Shown here: positions 22,076 through 33,731 of the stretch, piece after piece
Layout: every line of letters begins with the position of its first letter
Numbering within the stretch: position 1 is the stretch's first letter
DNA from: Phocoena phocoena
Lineage: Eukaryota; Chordata; Mammalia; Artiodactyla; Phocoenidae
DNA length: 64,000 nucleotides
Assembly (NCBI RefSeq): GCF_963924675.1
Contig: NC_089239.1
Span: 35,487,818-35,551,817 of the forward strand
Reading direction: 5' to 3'
Program-made: the position numbers and the translations under genes
The notes under the pieces: generated by a model
Told to the model about the DNA's origin: nothing
Seen by the model: the letters and a program-made list of their open reading frames with translations, nothing else
The model's database searches: none

Positions 22076-22430
22076 AATTCAAGAGTTTTGCACTAAACAA
22101 CTGAAAAGATGGAATTGCCACCAATTGAGAAGTGGAAGGCTGTAGGTAGAACAGATTTGGATATAGTCATTTTGAGATGTTTATTAGAAATCAAGTGGTA
22201 ATGTCAAGGAGGCAATTATATCAATATGAAAAAAGCTCAGGAGATGAGTCTGGGCTAAGATGAATTTTGGAGCCGTCATTCTACAGATGGATAGGATTTA
22301 AAGTCGTGATCCTGGATGAGATGAAGACCGGGCCGAGGACCAAGCCCTGTTCAAAGCTAAAAGAGGAGAGAAGAGAAGGAATTAGCAAAGATGACTGAGA
22401 AGGGGTGAGCCGAAAGCGGGAAACAAGGGA
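22076..22430 (-). repeat. L2-like LINE relic, antisense, right part
   Basis: The relic resumes after the LTR: 'aactgaaaagatggaattgc', 'atagtcattttgagatgttt', 'attagaaatcaagtggtaat', 'gctcaggagatgagtctggg', 'ggagccgtcattctacagat', 'gatcctggatgagatgaaga' and 'ccgaggaccaagccctg'. The order continues the block to the left. Confidence 0.6.
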
Positions 22431-22589
22431 CTGGAAGCCGGTTATGGGGCAGACGCTGTGCTCCATGTTGTGGACACGTTATCCCCAATCCCTCCAACAG
22501 CACCACGAAGAAAATGGCATCGTCAGCTGTGCAGGTGAGCCAGTTCAAGCTGAGAGGGAGAGATTTACTTAGAGGTAGAGTGGAATTCT

Positions 22590-22765
22590 GCTGTAGAGCG
22601 TGAGCCCGATGGCTGGGCTTCGAATTCCCGCTCTGCTCCATCACTGGCTCTGAAATCTCCTGCAGGGTGCTCTGCCTCTCTGTTCCTCAGATTCCTCAAC
22701 TGTTAAATGGAAGCAGTATCTACCGCTGGGATTTTTATAAGGCTTAGAGAAATTCAGACTCTCAA
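22590..22765 (-). repeat. MIR, antisense
   Basis: 'catcactggctctgaaatct', 'ctgttcctcagattcctcaa', 'ctgttaaatggaagcagtat' and 'ttttataaggcttagagaaa' follow the antisense MIR core. A further MIR-like scrap on the other strand may lie at 22440-22560. Confidence 0.65.
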
Positions 22766-24779
22766 AAAACTAATGAACTCTTTTTCAAGTTCCTTAAAAG
22801 GCCTGTAACCTTACCTGTTAATTCAGTAAACTGGCTACAAGTCACACATCTCCAAAGAAGCAGAGAGAGGATTTGAACCTAAGAAGTTCTGTCTTCAAAG
22901 CCTATCCTATTTCTATCAGATCAGTGAATGTGACTCTTTCCTGATCATTAGCGTCGATTAACTAATCTAATTAGGGGAATTGATCATTTGGAGAAAATGG
23001 AGAGACAGTTTTGAAAGGCTGCATTAAAGCTGTTTTACTAAGTAGGAAATGAAGTTTAGAGAGGATAAGGTGTCATATGAATGTGAAAACAATAAAAGAG
23101 AATCATCAGTGGGCCCGAGGTACCTGGGTCTAGTGTGGGAAAGGCCATCTCTAAAGGGTCTCTTTCTCAGAAAATAGAGCACCTGGTGTAGGTTTTTCAG
23201 GGTGGCTAAAAGAGAGAGAGTTTTGTTTCTCACCTGTCTCTCCTAGAGCTGATCCTTTTCTTCTGGACTTACCATCCGGGGTGGGATGCCCAGGAATATC
23301 TGTTTAAAGTTCACGCTGAAAAAAGTGATCAGAGAGAATTAGGACAGGATAATGTTCACAAGGTCCTGGTTGAAGAGGATTGAAACTGAGAATGCTCAGC
23401 ATGAAAGACACCAGGAGAGTCAAGGACAGCGAGTGACCGTGCGGGAGAGCCCTTTCCCAGTGACGATGAAGAAGCCCAGTTATTCCAAAAGAAGCTGCAG
23501 TAAAGCAACGGGAATAAAGTAGTTTTCACAGAATGTGTAAGCGTGGATGACAGAGGTGAAGGCTGGAAGAATAATCACGGGGAGTGGTAGTGGAGGGAAT
23601 GAATCCTTTTAAAGCAGCTGATAGAGAAAATGAAACCAATGAAAATAGACTCATAAACTTTTAGGGCTAGAAGGGGCCTGTGGCATCATCTCCTTGAACT
23701 GTTTCATACAAGAAGGGAACCAGGTTTAGAGAAATCCAGCGACATGCCCAAGTTCTCGCAGAACCAGGATTTGAAAGAGCTAGATCAGAAGTGAAGGGTC
23801 AATTTTGACAGGTTTTCTTAAAGACAGAAAGGGAATTTACTGACCGATTTGTTTTTTTAAAAGGGAAGGAAGAATAGAAAGCCTGTACGGAGGGGTCAGG
23901 TGGGAATTAAGCAGCAAAAGGACACTTCATATCTAAACCTAGGAAAGTAAGAAATAAAGGACCAGAAATAGAGGAGGGAAACCTGAATCCTGGTCCTTCT
24001 TTCTGTTTAATAGGACATAAGAAGACCTTTGAGAAGTAACACAATGAACGAAGGGTTACAAAAGTTAATATTTGGGTGTAGGGAGACTTTGAAAACTGTA
24101 CCCTACTTTAGCAAGTTAAAAGAAAAAAAGACATTTGACAGTTATCTTATTTGTAAAAGGGGAGATAGCACAAATATTTTCTTAAACTTAGCTATTCCAC
24201 ATTTTTTGTTGAAGAAGCAAAATATACACTAAATTAAGCCTGATTTTATAAAAAAAAAATTCCTTGGATGACTACCATGTTATGGGCTAGGGAATTCAGC
24301 TCAAAATTTATAGCACTTATATGGAGTGTTTTCCTCCGTCTTTCTTATGTTTGTATTGCAGTAATGAAGAAATATGGAAGCTGTCTGGCGACCAAATAAT
24401 ATCTGTAAATTCCCATGGATAAAGTCTCCCCTTTATATTTCAAAGTTATTAAGTTCAAGTCCTGTTATGGTTCTACTTTTATTAGTTTTTCCCCATCAAT
24501 GCAATTACTGATTGATTAATTCTTATTGGCTTTCTAAAGTAGAAAAAAAATATGGCTGAAGTAAAACACTTCGTGGAAAGGAAAAAGTAAAGTGTATAAA
24601 GAGTGAAAAGCTGAGCGGGGTGGTAAGAGCTTTGCCCTAACCCCGCAGTTCTCTCGCACACAGAGGACTTGAGGCAGGGAGAACTTGGGGCTTACGTGTG
24701 GGTTTGGAGGGACCAGAGCTGCTTGTGTGAGGACCAGTGCTGTCTGTCAGGCTTTTGGCCAAGTAATGATGCTCAGCAT
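22766..24779. other. noncoding stretch with old repeat debris
   Basis: No gene is seen. Parts of 23340-23640 and 23800-23950 resemble the far part of the antisense L2-like relic, too diverged for a firm call. At 23650-23790 'ttagggctagaaggggcctg' and 'catgcccaagttctcgcaga' resemble another ancient SINE. The rest is unassigned. Confidence 0.4.
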
Positions 24780-24970
24780 TGGCAAAGCCCCCGAACAACG
24801 TACAGTGTACACAGCACTCTCACACCTTTCCTCTCACTCAGCCCTACGCTGTGAGGCAGACATGGCGGGTGGGACCTTCTAAGAAAAGTAGCTCAGAGAT
24901 GTCAACTGACCTGCTCCATAGCACACAGCTAAACATGACAGGTCTAGAATTCAAGCTGAAATGGTTCTCT
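24780..24970 (+). repeat. MIR
   Basis: 'acacagcactctcacacctt', 'cactcagccctacgctgtga', 'ggcagacatggcgggtggga', 'caactgacctgctccatagc' and 'acagctaaacatgacaggtc' give the MIR core order on the plus strand. Confidence 0.65.
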
Positions 24971-26339
24971 CTCTCTCTTTCTCCTCTTTTCTTTTTCCAT
25001 TTTCAACACAGACCTCATGATGGGTTTACTGATAGCCATGGCTGGGGTTCTCTGGGGATAGCTGGTCCACTAGTTACCACCTGGGATCCAGAATGGACTT
25101 AAAAAAGCCAGGCAGATTGAAAGCTTCTTCTTGAAGAAAGTTGCCTAGGGCACAAACAAACTAGAAGGCATTTTCCCTGGGGGTCCCAGGTCTGTCTTAC
25201 CAGCTTCACTCAAAGGTGGCCAAGTCCTGTATTTAAAAATGGGGGTGGTGGGGGGATCTTCAGTTTCCCAACGTCAAAGGCAATATTTCAATCCTCAGGG
25301 TAACTCGGTATCTGTGTATGTTGGTGAAGTTCTCTCTCAGATAGATGGTGCCCTCCCCTGGGAGCCCACATGCCTCCTTGAAAGCCGTGGTTGTCTTCAC
25401 GTTAACTCATCTCTCCCACATTGAAACCTCTCCTCCAGGGTCCTGTATCACCTGGGAAATCAGGGTCTGGAAGGAGAGCCAGGCTAGGGCTGGAAGAAAG
25501 TTACATCTGTAAAATAGTTTAATATCCACACGTGTTTATTTATAGTGTCTGCATTGAGCCACATGAAAGTGCCCGTTTGGAGGAAGTCAAAAATGGTTGA
25601 ATTGTGACAGTTTCATATGTTCGACCTAATAATACGTGTACCATAATCCCATTTGGGATGTTTAATAAGTGTGGTCAAGTTGGGCCAAATAAGCTTACTT
25701 ACACTGTCTTGTAATCTTAAAAATCACAGCTCCAGATATCTAATTTCTAATTTTTAAATCCAAAGTACCCACTAGCTATTTAACAATAACTAGAATACAA
25801 ATGAAAAGGTTGACATTGAATTAGGTATGGTAGCTCCTTCACTGCGATATAAGACAGTGTTGGATTTGGGCTCTCATCTTTGTACAATCCTGAAACTTAT
25901 GCCTATGTTTTTTAATTTCGAAACTGTTTCTCCTCTAAGGAATTACGTATACTCAAAATAAATCTACTGAACTAAGCGTTAGATGGTTATTTCAGTTTTT
26001 CGTCAAAATACAATAGAAAAGAAGAGTACTAAAGTACTTCCATTTAGTCAGGTGGAAGTTGGGACTTTGGTAGGTTTTTGGAAAAATGGGTAAGCAAAAT
26101 GAGAATTTATCATCAGGCATAAAAAGGGAGTTAATAAAAATAGTCCAAAATGACACAGAATAAAAAGGAATGGGAGCGTTCATAAGAGACTATTACAAGG
26201 ATAAAAAAAAAAAAACATAGTGAAAAAAGGTAGCACATCCTAGACCAGCTGGCCTTACAGGGAAAGGAAAGGTTTAGTATTATTATCAGGGTGGTAACTG
26301 CTCCAGGCTGCTGACAGATGCCCTGTGGCTAGAGAATAA
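24971..26339. other. unassigned noncoding sequence
   Basis: No gene or named repeat is seen. A short A run lies at 26204-26215. Confidence 0.45.
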
Positions 26340-26760
26340 AAGATGTAATGAGTTGATCCAAGAGATGGGCTCCATATGTTTTCATTACGTCCCTAACTGG
26401 TGGTGTGACGCCCCATTTCAGATAACCCATAGACTCGAATTTGAGGTGGTAGGTGTAAAGGGGGAAGTGGACATTTGTCTGAAGGAGCAGGTCCCACCCA
26501 CACGAGACTGTGAACCTGGAAGAGATCGAACAAGCCCTGTGGGTATGGATGGCGGGAGGAAGCCAAGCTGGGGTCCGTAATAAATATCAGTGGGGCTAGA
26601 AGGGAAAACAATAGGAAAGAAAGACGATGGCTATCAAAGAAGTGATAGGAAAAGCAGTAAGGGATGATTTCAGGGGAGGGAATTTCAGAGAAGCCATTAA
26701 GCAGAATGAAATCAACTGCACCAAAATGACAAAAAGACCTCTTTGAACAAGAAATAATAG
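26340..26760 (-). repeat. possible antisense L2-like LINE relic
   Basis: A/G-rich sequence with 'gatttcaggggagggaattt' and 'gaaatcaactgcaccaaaat' resembles the far part of the antisense L2-like block seen at 20.3-22.4 kb. It is strongly diverged. Confidence 0.35.
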
Positions 26761-26939
26761 CTACTGTGATTTTTTTTTTTTTACAGAGAAAAGGGTCAGT
26801 GAAAACTTTTCCAAAAATAAACCTTGTCTCCAATAGGAAAAAAGAAATCCCAGGTTTCTTAGCATACTATACATTTTGGGGAGGGAGTGTGCAGTATTGA
26901 AAATGAAGGTAGCTTTAAAGAATACCTCCTTTTACACAG

Positions 26940-27260
26940 AATGATTAGACACAAGCCCCTTCCATTCAGTCAGATGCTCTCCCCGAGAGTAGCTTAGGCA
27001 CTTCTGTAGCTACATTAATCTTTTTCGGTCCCTGGAGCACCATTAAGTGCAGGCAGCGGTAATTTACTAAATTGCCTACGCGAAGCCCGAAAGAGTTAAC
27101 GCGGCTCCAGAAGTGCCTAACATTTACCCTGGGAGTAATTTACACACTGGAAGCGTCTGGCTGAATATGGATTCAATTGTTTACTGTACTGTGCGTCTCC
27201 CAGAAAGGAGGTCACATGCTTTCTCTTATTGAAAAGTCCTGGGGAACAATTTCTTGCATT
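26940..27260. other. candidate conserved noncoding element (strongest in window)
   Basis: A repeat-free block with several CpG dinucleotides (for example CTACGCGAAGCCCG) in an AT-rich setting. It contains a 13-bp perfect inverted repeat, TTAGGCACTTCTG at 26994-27006 and CAGAAGTGCCTAA at 27108-27120, about 101 bp apart. A TTAAGTG string at 27043-27049 fits the NK2-homeodomain consensus, and both arms contain the related AAGTG/CACTT core. Enhancer function is an inference. Confidence 0.35.
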
Positions 27261-27689
27261 TAAAAACTATGCACCTACTGCCACATTTTCCTTTGGTAAT
27301 CTATTTTCCGAGTCCTGAAAGGAAAGATTGTTGCAGAAAATAAACTGAGAGTCTTTGATATGCCGAAGCAAACTACTTTATTTTAATTTTACCTTTGTTA
27401 CCCGAAGATTTGGGGTTTATAGGGTGGGAGGGATACCGAGAAACTGGTAGATTTGGGAACAGTCTTTATTTCCGCTCTGGAAGAGGTCGTTCTGTAGATT
27501 TGTACAAATGTTTGTATTTTACCTCTCAGCATGCCAGAACACTTTAGCACAATGCTGTTTAATAAAGAATAGAAGAATAGGAAGACATTAGCACATGAAT
27601 CAATGCCAAATTATTCTCAGCTGGTGTATCAGTATACATGTTCAGGAGTACTCAAATGTCTACAGAAGCACCTGAGTAGGTATTAAATT

Positions 27690-27830
27690 TTCTTTTAATT
27701 CCTTCTGCATGTTATATGCTCAGCACCGGGGACAGTACGTTATAGGAAGAGACGGAGATCTTACACAAAAAGAACTTGTGACCTAAGGTAGGGATACCGA
27801 TAAAACAATTACGCGTAGAATTCAAGATTG
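27690..27830 (-). repeat. possible L2 3' end, antisense
   Basis: 'gttatatgctcagcaccggg', 'gacagtacgttataggaaga', 'aaagaacttgtgacctaagg' and 'cgataaaacaattac' roughly follow the reverse complement of an L2 terminus. Confidence 0.35.
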
Positions 27831-30800
27831 AATAGGACACACATGCGAGATAGCTTTTACCTGCCAACATCATCGTATCCTTTCCCAGAATGACTGAACT
27901 CTGAGGCTTAGTATATAATTGCTTATACATCTCAAGTGGTTATGTCCACAATCAACATCTTCTATCTCAGCAACAGAAATATGTGGTCATTTTTATTAAT
28001 ATTGTATCCATTTGCTTAGAACCTCTGGGGTTGCTAAGTCATATAGTTCCTTATTAAATTTTGCCCCCCCCCTTTAGGTCAAAGTTTACTCGACCTTTTC
28101 AAAAGAGTTACTAAGTACAGTTACGAACATAAGCAGAGGTAATGTTAGAAGATTCCGTTTTTTCAACCGTTTTCTGTTATGTATCAACTATATTTCCTAC
28201 ATAATATTCTGTTTCCACATGCTAGTCTGTATCCACTGGGATTGATTTTTTCCCGGCTAAAATAATGTGTATTCTTTATATCTACTTGAGAAAAACAGTG
28301 ACACAGAAATACAACACAGCTGAATTCAGTTTTAATATAATGAGCTCTTCTCAAAATCCTAAATCTTTGTACTCTGTATCTGTGCAGTCATAAAACAACA
28401 ACAAAGTGTTTTTAAAACCTGATAAGATGCGCCCTTGACCTTCCCTTCTTGAAAAGAGAAATAATTTTTGCACTCTGATTATCACAGTGTTTATGAGTAT
28501 GAATTCTCACATATATTTTAAGTGTGACTCTGCCTTTTTGGTGATGGAATAACGCCCCGTTGCTTTCGTTCTTCCCTCTCCCACTTCTCTCTCCGTCCCT
28601 TCGCTAAGGGACTCGTAAAGCTGCCTGGAGTGTCTTTAATCCTCCTCGGTTCTTTGCATTTTCCTCTGATCTCAGAGCAGTTACACAGCACCACTTCAGT
28701 CCTGACAGCCCTTGGGCCACCATTCTCTCCTTTGGACTCATTTCTACTGCTCACATGTTGTATTTAATACACACACAAGTAAATAAATGTATGCACCAAA
28801 ATTATTGGAGCATGTATCATATCTGCATGTTCCTTTGACCATGAAATCCAAAGCAATTTATAGAAAATGTATGCCTATAATAACCCCTTAAAGTAAATAA
28901 GGGCAGGAATGTTGGGATTTTCTGTTTTATGGATTTTTAGAAATTTGCATAAAGAAAGAAAAGTGACTTTCTTTTTCCTTTCTAGAATTCTTGACAGTTG
29001 TTCTAGCTTGCTTTGAATCGTGAATTCAGCATTATTTACTCACATTATGTGTGTATATGTGTTCCAGTTTACTGTGTATTTGAAAAAACCTTTTGCAAAG
29101 GATTATAAACTGTATATTATTTGCCCATTAAGCCAAAGACAAAAGGCTCAGAGTAGCATGTTCTAAAGCTAAGTAATCTCTAGTAAATTATGGAGTAACA
29201 ATATTTGGCATTACTGTGACATTAATGCACTAAAGTATATATTTTATAAGAAACGCTAGAATCTCAAAGGCTTTTTATGGCTTGCTTTCTGTTTAAAAAA
29301 AACAAAAAAAGCGGTGTGTGGGTGCCTTTAAAAGAAAGAAAGAATTTTGACTCTAAATGTGTACACTGCTGTGTGAAAGTAAAAATAATTCACTGGAGAG
29401 ACGATTAGGGAGAAGCCTTATAAACAGAACAGAGAAATGGAATTATGCTGGGGGGGAGAAAAGATCACTCTACAGTTGTTGCACTAGCCAATAGTGACTG
29501 CTGCTAATGGGAAGACATCAGATACAATCTTTAAAAAAAAAAAAAAGAAAAGGGAAATGCTCATTCATTCTTATGTGTCTTGATTTTTCACCCATATTGT
29601 AGCTCATTTCTCTCACAAGTGTAGCAATATCTTAATACATAAAATATGTACTTTGCTGCTTTGAAAATTTTTCATTATAGTAAAAGAATTTTTATAATTG
29701 CATCATTTGACATGGTAGCATTCATAAAAGAAAAGAAATCCAACATGTTATAAAATTCTGTACCCCTAGTACATCACATACCCGCTGGAAACATCCCAAG
29801 CCTTTATTGGAGCAAATCGGCTAAGGTTCCCATGGAGGAAAAACAATGAACTAATATAGGGATCTCGGGACACGTACTTTTTAATCTGCAAGTAGCTGAG
29901 ACTACTTTTCTGATAATCAGGTCATTAATCCTCACTAGGTAAAATAATCTCCATCTCTGACATAAGCAGAGATTATTCTCTTGGTTTCGTGAATGAAGGG
30001 AACAGATCAGGGCTTAAACAGCTCAAGGAAAAACCACATCCACAGAGCCTGTGAGGAAACTGATGATGTACTAAGTCCTACATCTTTGCACGAGCCACCC
30101 TTGCTTTAATTTCTGCATAAACAGAACAATGGGAGTAAACCTCACTTTGGATAAGTGTGTCTCAGAAAAATGCTTGCAAATTGATATTTTTCAGGTAAAT
30201 TGTATTTTAAATAAACAATAAGCGTCAGAGAGAAGCCGGGGTGGGTTTTTTCGTAACATAAAGAATCTTTTTATAATGTGACTAACACTTTATCTACTTC
30301 ACAGCTTTTGAGTGTGATATCGTGGTTGTTTTTAAAGCAAGTACAGCCTATAATTCAATACTTTTCCATTGCTCTTCTAGTTAAGGTCCCCTCTTCTCTT
30401 TCTTCACCTGCCTCTAATTACCTGCTTTCCTCCTTTATGCGTTTTTCACATGCCTCAATCTAGGACAGAGCCCAGGGTTCTGGCTCCACCCAAATACTTG
30501 GCAAGACCCACTAGCCAGGGTCAAAATGCACCGACTCAGTGGGCTACAAATTCCCATTATCCTATTAGGACGCTGATTGGCTGGATGATCACTGGTGTGG
30601 ATTTCTGTTGACTGCCTCAAGCATGTTCCAGAGCGGCTCTTCCACTCACCTAATCTCTGTCAGCCTCTTCCGTCCACTGACAAGATAAGGCAGCGCATTT
30701 TCTTCATCTTTCCTCTTCTGCACTTCAGAAATCTTCATTTCAGCTCACTTCTCCTTCCTTTCTCTCTTGAAGGACACAATGTCCCCAGTGCTTTCAGAGG

Positions 30801-30974
30801 CCAACTTTGCTTTGTGCATCTTTGACCTTCTCCATCCTGCATCCCCCACTTTGTTGCCTCATCTGTATCCCACTTCTCCAGCAAGTTTGGCCTCTTCCAA
30901 GGGTTGCAGCTCTGTTCTCTGGCTGTCAACATCTCTAGGAGCTCATTTGTTCCTAACCCCAACCTCGTCTGTTT

Positions 30975-31180
30975 TAATAGGGAACATAGGAAATTATATG
31001 CAGCCATTAAATGATAACATACATCTATAGACACAGGCATGTGTTTATTGCATAGCATTTAGTGGGAAAAATTGAATAGATCTATAAAGAAATTCACCAA
31101 CATATGAATCGCAGTTACAGTGTAGTGATGGGAGAATGAATATATGTTCTTTTCTTCCAGAGTTTTTACAATGCTCATAA
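30975..31180 (+). repeat. L1 3' UTR fragment
   Basis: 'aaattatatgcagccattaa' followed by 'atgataacatacatc', 'tagtgggaaaaattgaatag' and a late 'ttttcttccagagtttttac' resembles an old L1 3' UTR on the plus strand. Confidence 0.5.
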
Positions 31181-31351
31181 ATCCCCTAAATTTGTATCTC
31201 CGTTTATAACGTATCTTCCTTGAAGTCACAACAGAATTTCAAAACCAACTCACCTCAAAACGAAACTCATCAAATTCTGGCCTAAACCTGGCTCCCTTCT
31301 AGTATTTTCTGTTTTGCTCTTGACCTCAATCTACTCCTCTGGCCATCTGTT

Positions 31352-31440
31352 CTCTTCCCAAGGTCACAGAGTTAGTAAGTGGCAAAGATGGGATTGGAAT
31401 CTAGGCTGTCTGACTCCAAATGTCCCGCTCTTTGCATCGT
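31352..31440 (+). repeat. MIR right part
   Basis: 'cccaaggtcacagagttagt', 'aagtggcaaagatgggattg' and 'gaatctaggctgtctgactc' are the characteristic right half of MIR. Confidence 0.8.
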
Positions 31441-32682
31441 CCCAAGCCCCTGGCCATCAGGAAACGTGAACAAAGCTACCTTTACAGTTGTGTAAGGGGA
31501 ATCCGATGGGAAACACGACCAGCCGGAGCCCCTGAGGGAGGCATAAAAGGCTGCTCCCCCTCGGCAACATGCACTCCACCTGACCGTTGGGCTGAACAAT
31601 CCTTCTCTCAGTTTGATACAAATTCAAAGAAGTTGTGCTTCCCAGTTTCTCTGGTTGACAGTCCTTTCACACAGCCTTGACCATTATTCGCTGGATCCAC
31701 TTGGCCGCCGGTTACAATGGAAACCTACAGAACGAGAAACCCGCTCTGTACGTACGCATACACAGCAGTCCTTCAGCGTGCCATTTAAAGTGCAGAACTC
31801 CGACGGAATCACCTTTTGGTTTAGTTATTTTTCTGAATTTCTGTCAGACAACAGCATAAGGAAAATGTCATAGCTGAAGTACACATTTCCAGTTTCCTTT
31901 GGCTTAATGGTGATGAGCAAAAAAAAAAAAAAAAATCTTTCTTCTCTGGATGAGTGACAGCGTTCCAGCAAATGTCATAAGGGCAGAAGGACGAGCTCGC
32001 AGGGTGAGACGCTGATGCACAGACGTGGGAGGAAAGCACAGTGATGTCACTGGAGAGACACAGAGAAGCATGACGAGCTGGAGGAAGACGGGGCGAGCTA
32101 GAAGTGGAAACATGGGTAGCTTGGTAATTAAATGGGGTAGGGGGTTCAACAAGGAAATGGATTTTTAAAAAATGAGAGTCAAAAGAAATGAAAACTCCCG
32201 GCCCAGTTTCCAAAAGAAACAGGATCTCTCCCTTGCTTCTCATCCTCACGCCCTGGGTATCTCTGCAGCCTCCCTATCTCATTTCATCGAACGCCTTCCT
32301 TCACTATCGTATCTTTTTACTTCTTGAACTTCCTAATGTTCTCTAATTCCTTTTGCTTTATTTTGCCCGTATCGTATCTCCTGCTGTGCCATCATGATCA
32401 TAGCCTAGTTCTCTCCGTATAATATAATATATCACCTTAAATCCCTCCATTTTTAATCATCATCCTCTCCTAGCATCCCCTCACCTGTCACTTCTGCTCA
32501 TCTTCCACTAAGCTGTGGTTGTTCACCCATTTGGGGCCTTACTTCAGTGGCAACAGCTCTTTCCGCTTCCTCTGCCTTTGCCTAATGCTGTCTGCAAAGA
32601 CCAGTTGGTGAGAATGCAACCAGGAACAGTACAGTTGTCTTTATTGCCACCGTTTCTCTCGTGGTAGATGACGATGAGGATG
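31441..32682. other. unassigned noncoding sequence
   Basis: No gene is supported. A poly-A run lies at about 31919-31935. The 142-residue minus-strand open frame at 31821-32249 crosses that run and has no recognised domain. Confidence 0.45.
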
Positions 32683-32880
32683 GAATAATAATAATAATAT
32701 CTAACATTAATTGAATCAGATTATGTACCAAGCACTCTTCTAGATATTTTGCATGAAATTATTCACTTAAATCTCACAATCTCCTTCTAAAATGGTACCC
32801 TAACTACTCCCGGCTTACGAAGGAACCGAAATACAGATGTGTTAACTAACTTGCCCAAGGTCACACAGCTCTGCTTTCAC
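32683..32880 (+). repeat. (AAT)n and MIR
   Basis: A short (AAT)5 run at 32683-32699 leads into a MIR: 'tctaacattaattgaatcag', 'tgtaccaagcactcttctag', 'cttaaatctcacaatctcct', and 'aacttgcccaaggtcacaca'. Confidence 0.8.
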
Positions 32881-33572
32881 TGCCGTGGATATAGTTACTT
32901 ATTAGACCCCCGAAAGGCAGTCTGCTCATGTTTTTTATAGTGCCCTCTCTTGAGGAACTTGGGATGAGTTGATCAGTACTGAATCGAAGTACCAGAGACA
33001 CCTCTCCCTGCCCCAAATCTATCAGCACCCTGTGACCGGGCACTTCGTGTTTTCTCACTTCCTGCCCAATGGAGCGCCCCTTTAGTGATTAGGACATCTT
33101 TGCCTCACCTTCTTTTCTGAGATTCTAAATCCCAAGTCCTGACGTTAAGACCCACACGTCCCATTCATTTGTTTATTAATTTAGTAGCATTTATGGGGAA
33201 CTCTTTATGTGCTCAAGGAGATCAGAGTGAAAAGGCTCATTGAGAAGTGCTGGGCTCTGCGCCAAGAATACAATTTCCAAGGAAACGCACCTGTCCTGAA
33301 ACCCAAAGGGAACGGCTCTGCGTCCTGAGGCACAAAAAGAAAGGGAAGAAGAGTGCCGACGGTGTTTTCCTGGAAACTGTGTTTGGAGGAGAGCTCGCTT
33401 CAGCTGTTGGCCAAACGGTGTATCTCTCAGCCGAGGTATGAAGAGTGAAATAGTAAGAATAAAGTACCTATTAGGAAGTATGGATTGCTTTTCAAGCTGG
33501 TTTATAAATACTGGTTTACAAGCTGCTGAGAAATCTTTAGAAATTTTCTTTAGCATATCTATAAAGCTACCT
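32881..33572. other. unassigned noncoding sequence
   Basis: No gene is seen. A weak antisense L2-like piece may lie at 33160-33290 (CATTCATTTGTTTATTAATT then CTCTTTATGTGCTC). The 121-residue minus-strand open frame at 33191-33556 is unsupported. Confidence 0.4.
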
Positions 33573-33588
33573 AAACTAAGAGTTTTCA

Positions 33589-33715
33589 GGACTTTCCTGG
33601 TGGCCTAGTGGTTAAGACTCCATGCTTCCCCTCCTGGTGGGGGGGGGGGGTCGGGTTTGATCCCTGGCCAGGGAACTGAGGTCCCACGTGCCACACAATA
33701 GATAAAGAGATAAAC
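33589..33715 (+). mobile_element. short CHR-type tRNA SINE
   Basis: It starts GGACTTTCCTGGTGGCCTAG (A box TGGCCTAGTGG), has a B box GGTTTGATCCC, and ends in an A-rich ATAGATAAAGAGATAAAC tail. It lacks the long CHR body. A perfect 16-bp TSD, AAACTAAGAGTTTTCA, is at 33573-33588 and 33716-33731. A G12 run at 33639-33650 occupies the spacer before the B box. Confidence 0.9.
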
Positions 33716-33731
33716 AAACTAAGAGTTTTCA

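Larger units (their letters stand above)
26761..30974. other. long repeat-poor noncoding stretch
   Basis: About 4.2 kb with little recognisable repeat apart from the entries listed separately at 26.94 and 27.69 kb. No exon is supported. Poly-A runs lie near 29300 and 29533. The small open frames at 28518-28754 and 30735-31058 have no recognised domain. Confidence 0.45.
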
